Of a stretch of 32,319 bases of DNA, positions 30,302 through 32,319 are shown one piece after another. Where the stretch lies: assembly GCA_027579435.1 (NCBI GenBank), contig JANBPK010001559.1, positions 1-32,319 of the forward strand, written 5' to 3'. The notes under the pieces are model-generated. The model saw only the letters and a program-made list of their open reading frames with translations. It was not told the origin of the DNA and searched no databases. Source of the DNA: Candolleomyces eurysporus (Eukaryota; Basidiomycota; Agaricomycetes; Agaricales; Psathyrellaceae). Position numbers and translations under genes: made by a program. Positions within the stretch are counted from its first letter, which is position 1, and the number at the start of each line of letters is the position of its first letter.

Positions 30302-31386
30302 ATGAGCCCAAGTCTCATCCAAAGTCTCCGCTTCTTGGATTTACCTCAGGATGTTTGCCGACTGATCTTCGAACTCGTCGCAGAGCTGGATCAAAAAACT
30401 NGGCCGCTCTTGCGCTCTAGTATCAAGAAAGGTCAATGTCTGGTGAGTGTCACGATCCCATTAGACCCAGGTCAAATGCCCATCGCAACGATCAAGGACT
30501 GAACCTGGGCTCTACCGTGCTCTTACCATCGAAAACACAAATCAACTGGAGAACCTCTGTAGGATCGTTGAAGACATTAATCATGGCAACTCTACAAAGC
30601 CCCTCGATTTTTTTGCCACCCGTGTCAAGGCGATGGTTATCACCAATTATTATGAACAATCTTCCACGAATATTCTTTCAATCCTTAAGGCATGTCACAA
30701 TGTTGAAACACTGGCATTGTGGCGCGTTCCCAGGGACCTTGAGGATCTTCGAGACTTCATAACTCGCCCGGAACTCTCCCCACGCCGGATCTCGACCATC
30801 AGCAAGTTGTTTCCGATTGGTAAAGTGTATTTCTCCTACCCCATTTTTCGGAATGCCACACATGTCGAGTTGGTGTGGGGGGAGGGTGCCGGTGAGCCGG
30901 ATGAAGTATGCTGGGCCACACTGCGAGACCTTCCTTTCCTGACACACTTGTCGGTTTACTGCCCAGCCTGTATGGAAGGTTGTGGTCGTTGGGTCCGAGA
31001 GACCGTAGACTTCTGGCCTCTCTCCCTCCAGGTGTTTATTCTCTGGCCTCACCCCGAATTATTCTTCAACCAAGCAAGCCCAGATTTTGAAGATGTCAAA
31101 GCAATCCATGATGGGAAGATTGACAGCCGAGCGGTTGTGGCGTTCTTGGGAATCTCGCCAGAATATTACCACTTCCATCCAATTATTTGCACCGAAGACG
31201 ACGTCGTCAGAGGCTGGGCGGGTGTCTTGGGCGGGAAAGACACTTGGACTCTTGCTGAAGAGTTAATCGAAGAACGGCATCGTCGAAGAGAAACGCAGGT
31301 GAGCCTAGAATCCCTTGTTTCCCGCGTTCCTAATCAAAACGCACCACAACCGTGATACCCTCCAGAATAGTAGCTCGGCGACTTGA
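30302..31386 (+). CDS. F-box-like protein, array gene G
   Basis: Exons 30302-30442, 30497-31298 and 31366-31386 give 320 aa, the shortest product in the array, after the N at 30401 is treated as an extra base. Taken literally, the N breaks exon 1. Without it the segment LRFLDLPQDVCRLIFELV to TGRSCALVSRKVNVW matches the other copies. The variable stretch after LALW is reduced to RVPRDLEDLRDF, about 10-20 residues shorter than elsewhere. The body also carries TEPGLYRALTIENTNQLENL, FSYPIFRNATHVELVW and a diverged end (HPIICTEDDVVRGWAGVLGG, DTWTLAEELIEERHRRRETQ). The tail exon is NSSSAT. The gene ends the array; its 3' flank matches that of gene C. Confidence 0.8.
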
Positions 31387-32319
31387 CAAAATATAGTTTT
31401 CTTCACTGTCCATAAGAAAGCAAAGAAAGCGTTGAATTTTATGAATCAGCTGCACACAAATCGAATTCGACCTTGCGTTGGAATGGCACCTCTAAGCATG
31501 CGACAAGAACCTCCGAAGGAGGGAGTACAGCCACTACCCATTCGAGCGACCCTGGATTGAGCTGGGGGTCAGCGAGTGGTGAGGAAGAATAATTAGTATT
31601 CCGAGAGGAAGGTCGAAGAAGACAGGAAGGACGCCACGTTGAAAAAGCTGCTGTAGCCCGGGATCGCAATAGAGATCCTAGCTTCTGCGAGGAAGGGCAG
31701 CGAAGGCCGGAAGGACAAGTCCAGTAAGCGCAACGACCACCTGCATGCGCAGGATTAAAATTCGTATACACATATGTAGAGTCAACTCGGTCCCCCCACA
31801 CACACTGTCTGCCAGAACCCGGAATCCATTCGAACGTTGTTACTTGTAAAATGAAAGAGACGAAAAGAAATGAAAAAATGGAGAAATAAAGGGATATAAG
31901 ACAAGATAACCTCAGTAAGCTACATGACATGGAACGGAAGAGAACAGGAAAACAAGAAAAGCTTTGTGTATGCTACTATCTGTGACGTGTACAGATTGAA
32001 CCATCGTGTACGTACCATCGAAAAAAGACAAGACTTGAGNAAAAAAAATAGCGGACAGGACGTCGTACACAATGTATACAGCGAGGTGTAACATCTCCAA
32101 GGGGTGGAAAACCGGGGAGGGGTTATAAACCGAGAACCGAGAATGGGTGATCAAAGGTATGAGCCCGGAGGGGGAATGCGACCCTTCTACCAAATCCGAA
32201 TCCAATCCAAGAGCGCGTGACAAAGTAAAAAGCTTGAGTAGAGGGACACGAGAAAAGAGGTAGGGTATAGGAAAGGAGATTTTCATCATACAGATCGATA
32301 GGATGTGGAGGGAGACGGG
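31387..32319. repeat. Duplicated array flank, right copy
   Basis: Starts straight after the gene G stop and follows the left copy (after gene C) in order: TTTTATGAA (31437), CTGCACACAAATCGA (31449), GGAATGGCACCTC (31479), GAGATCCTAGCTTC (31671), GAATCCATTCGAACGTT (31821), ACATGGAACGGAA (31925), AAAGGTATGAG (32154), AGGATGTGG (32300). Frames on the minus strand are open (31439-31930, 31912-32289) but do not match frames in the left copy, so I take this as 3' UTR or spacer of a minus-strand gene beyond the window. N at 32040. Confidence 0.7.

Noticed and set aside
31439..32289. Minus-strand frames of 163 and 125 codons with hydrophobic starts after gene G
   Set aside because: The homologous left flank (22963-23720) does not keep the same frames, so they are not under coding constraint.

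Overview
The window looks like nuclear DNA of a filamentous basidiomycete (probably Agaricomycetes). Genes are broken by many short introns (about 50-100 nt, GT...AG). The conserved genes are typical fungal housekeeping genes, and much of the rest is F-box-type sequence of the kind expanded in mushroom genomes. No bacterial signature, CRISPR array, rRNA or convincing tRNA was seen. All gene models were made by hand from splice signals and reading-frame continuity.

Left part (1-15.2 kb), conserved genes: the 5' end of a secreted proline-rich protein (minus); an Hst2/SIRT2-type sirtuin (plus); a coiled-coil FYRN/FYRC protein resembling TBRG1 (minus, convergent with the sirtuin); ADF/cofilin (minus); alpha-actinin (minus, 15 exons); and a MYND zinc-finger protein (minus). 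Cofilin and alpha-actinin, two actin regulators, are neighbours on the same strand. Two decayed F-box/LRR relics flank the MYND gene.

Right part (17.7-31.4 kb), a tandem array: seven paralogous F-box-like genes (A-G) lie head to tail on the plus strand. Six share one plan: a 47-51 codon first exon holding the F-box-like segment, a roughly 50-nt intron at the same TG|G tryptophan codon, a body exon of about 800-850 nt, a second intron, and a tiny tail exon. In gene A a premature TAG removes the tail. Every copy is preceded by a conserved two-part upstream block (GTCGGCGCCTGAAC-like, then CATCGATAAG-like) ending 46-57 nt before the ATG. Length changes between copies cluster at the same few protein positions. 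The DNA after gene C recurs after gene G, and the C-side copy runs into a truncated, frameshifted proline-rich gene. This suggests that the array grew by a segmental duplication that copied the 3' part of a neighbouring gene, whose intact version should lie just right of the window.

The sequence carries scattered single N characters. At 4917 and 30401 the N behaves as an extra base that breaks a reading frame; at 15678 and 21964 it replaces a real base. One further frame break, a G7 run in the sirtuin, has no N.
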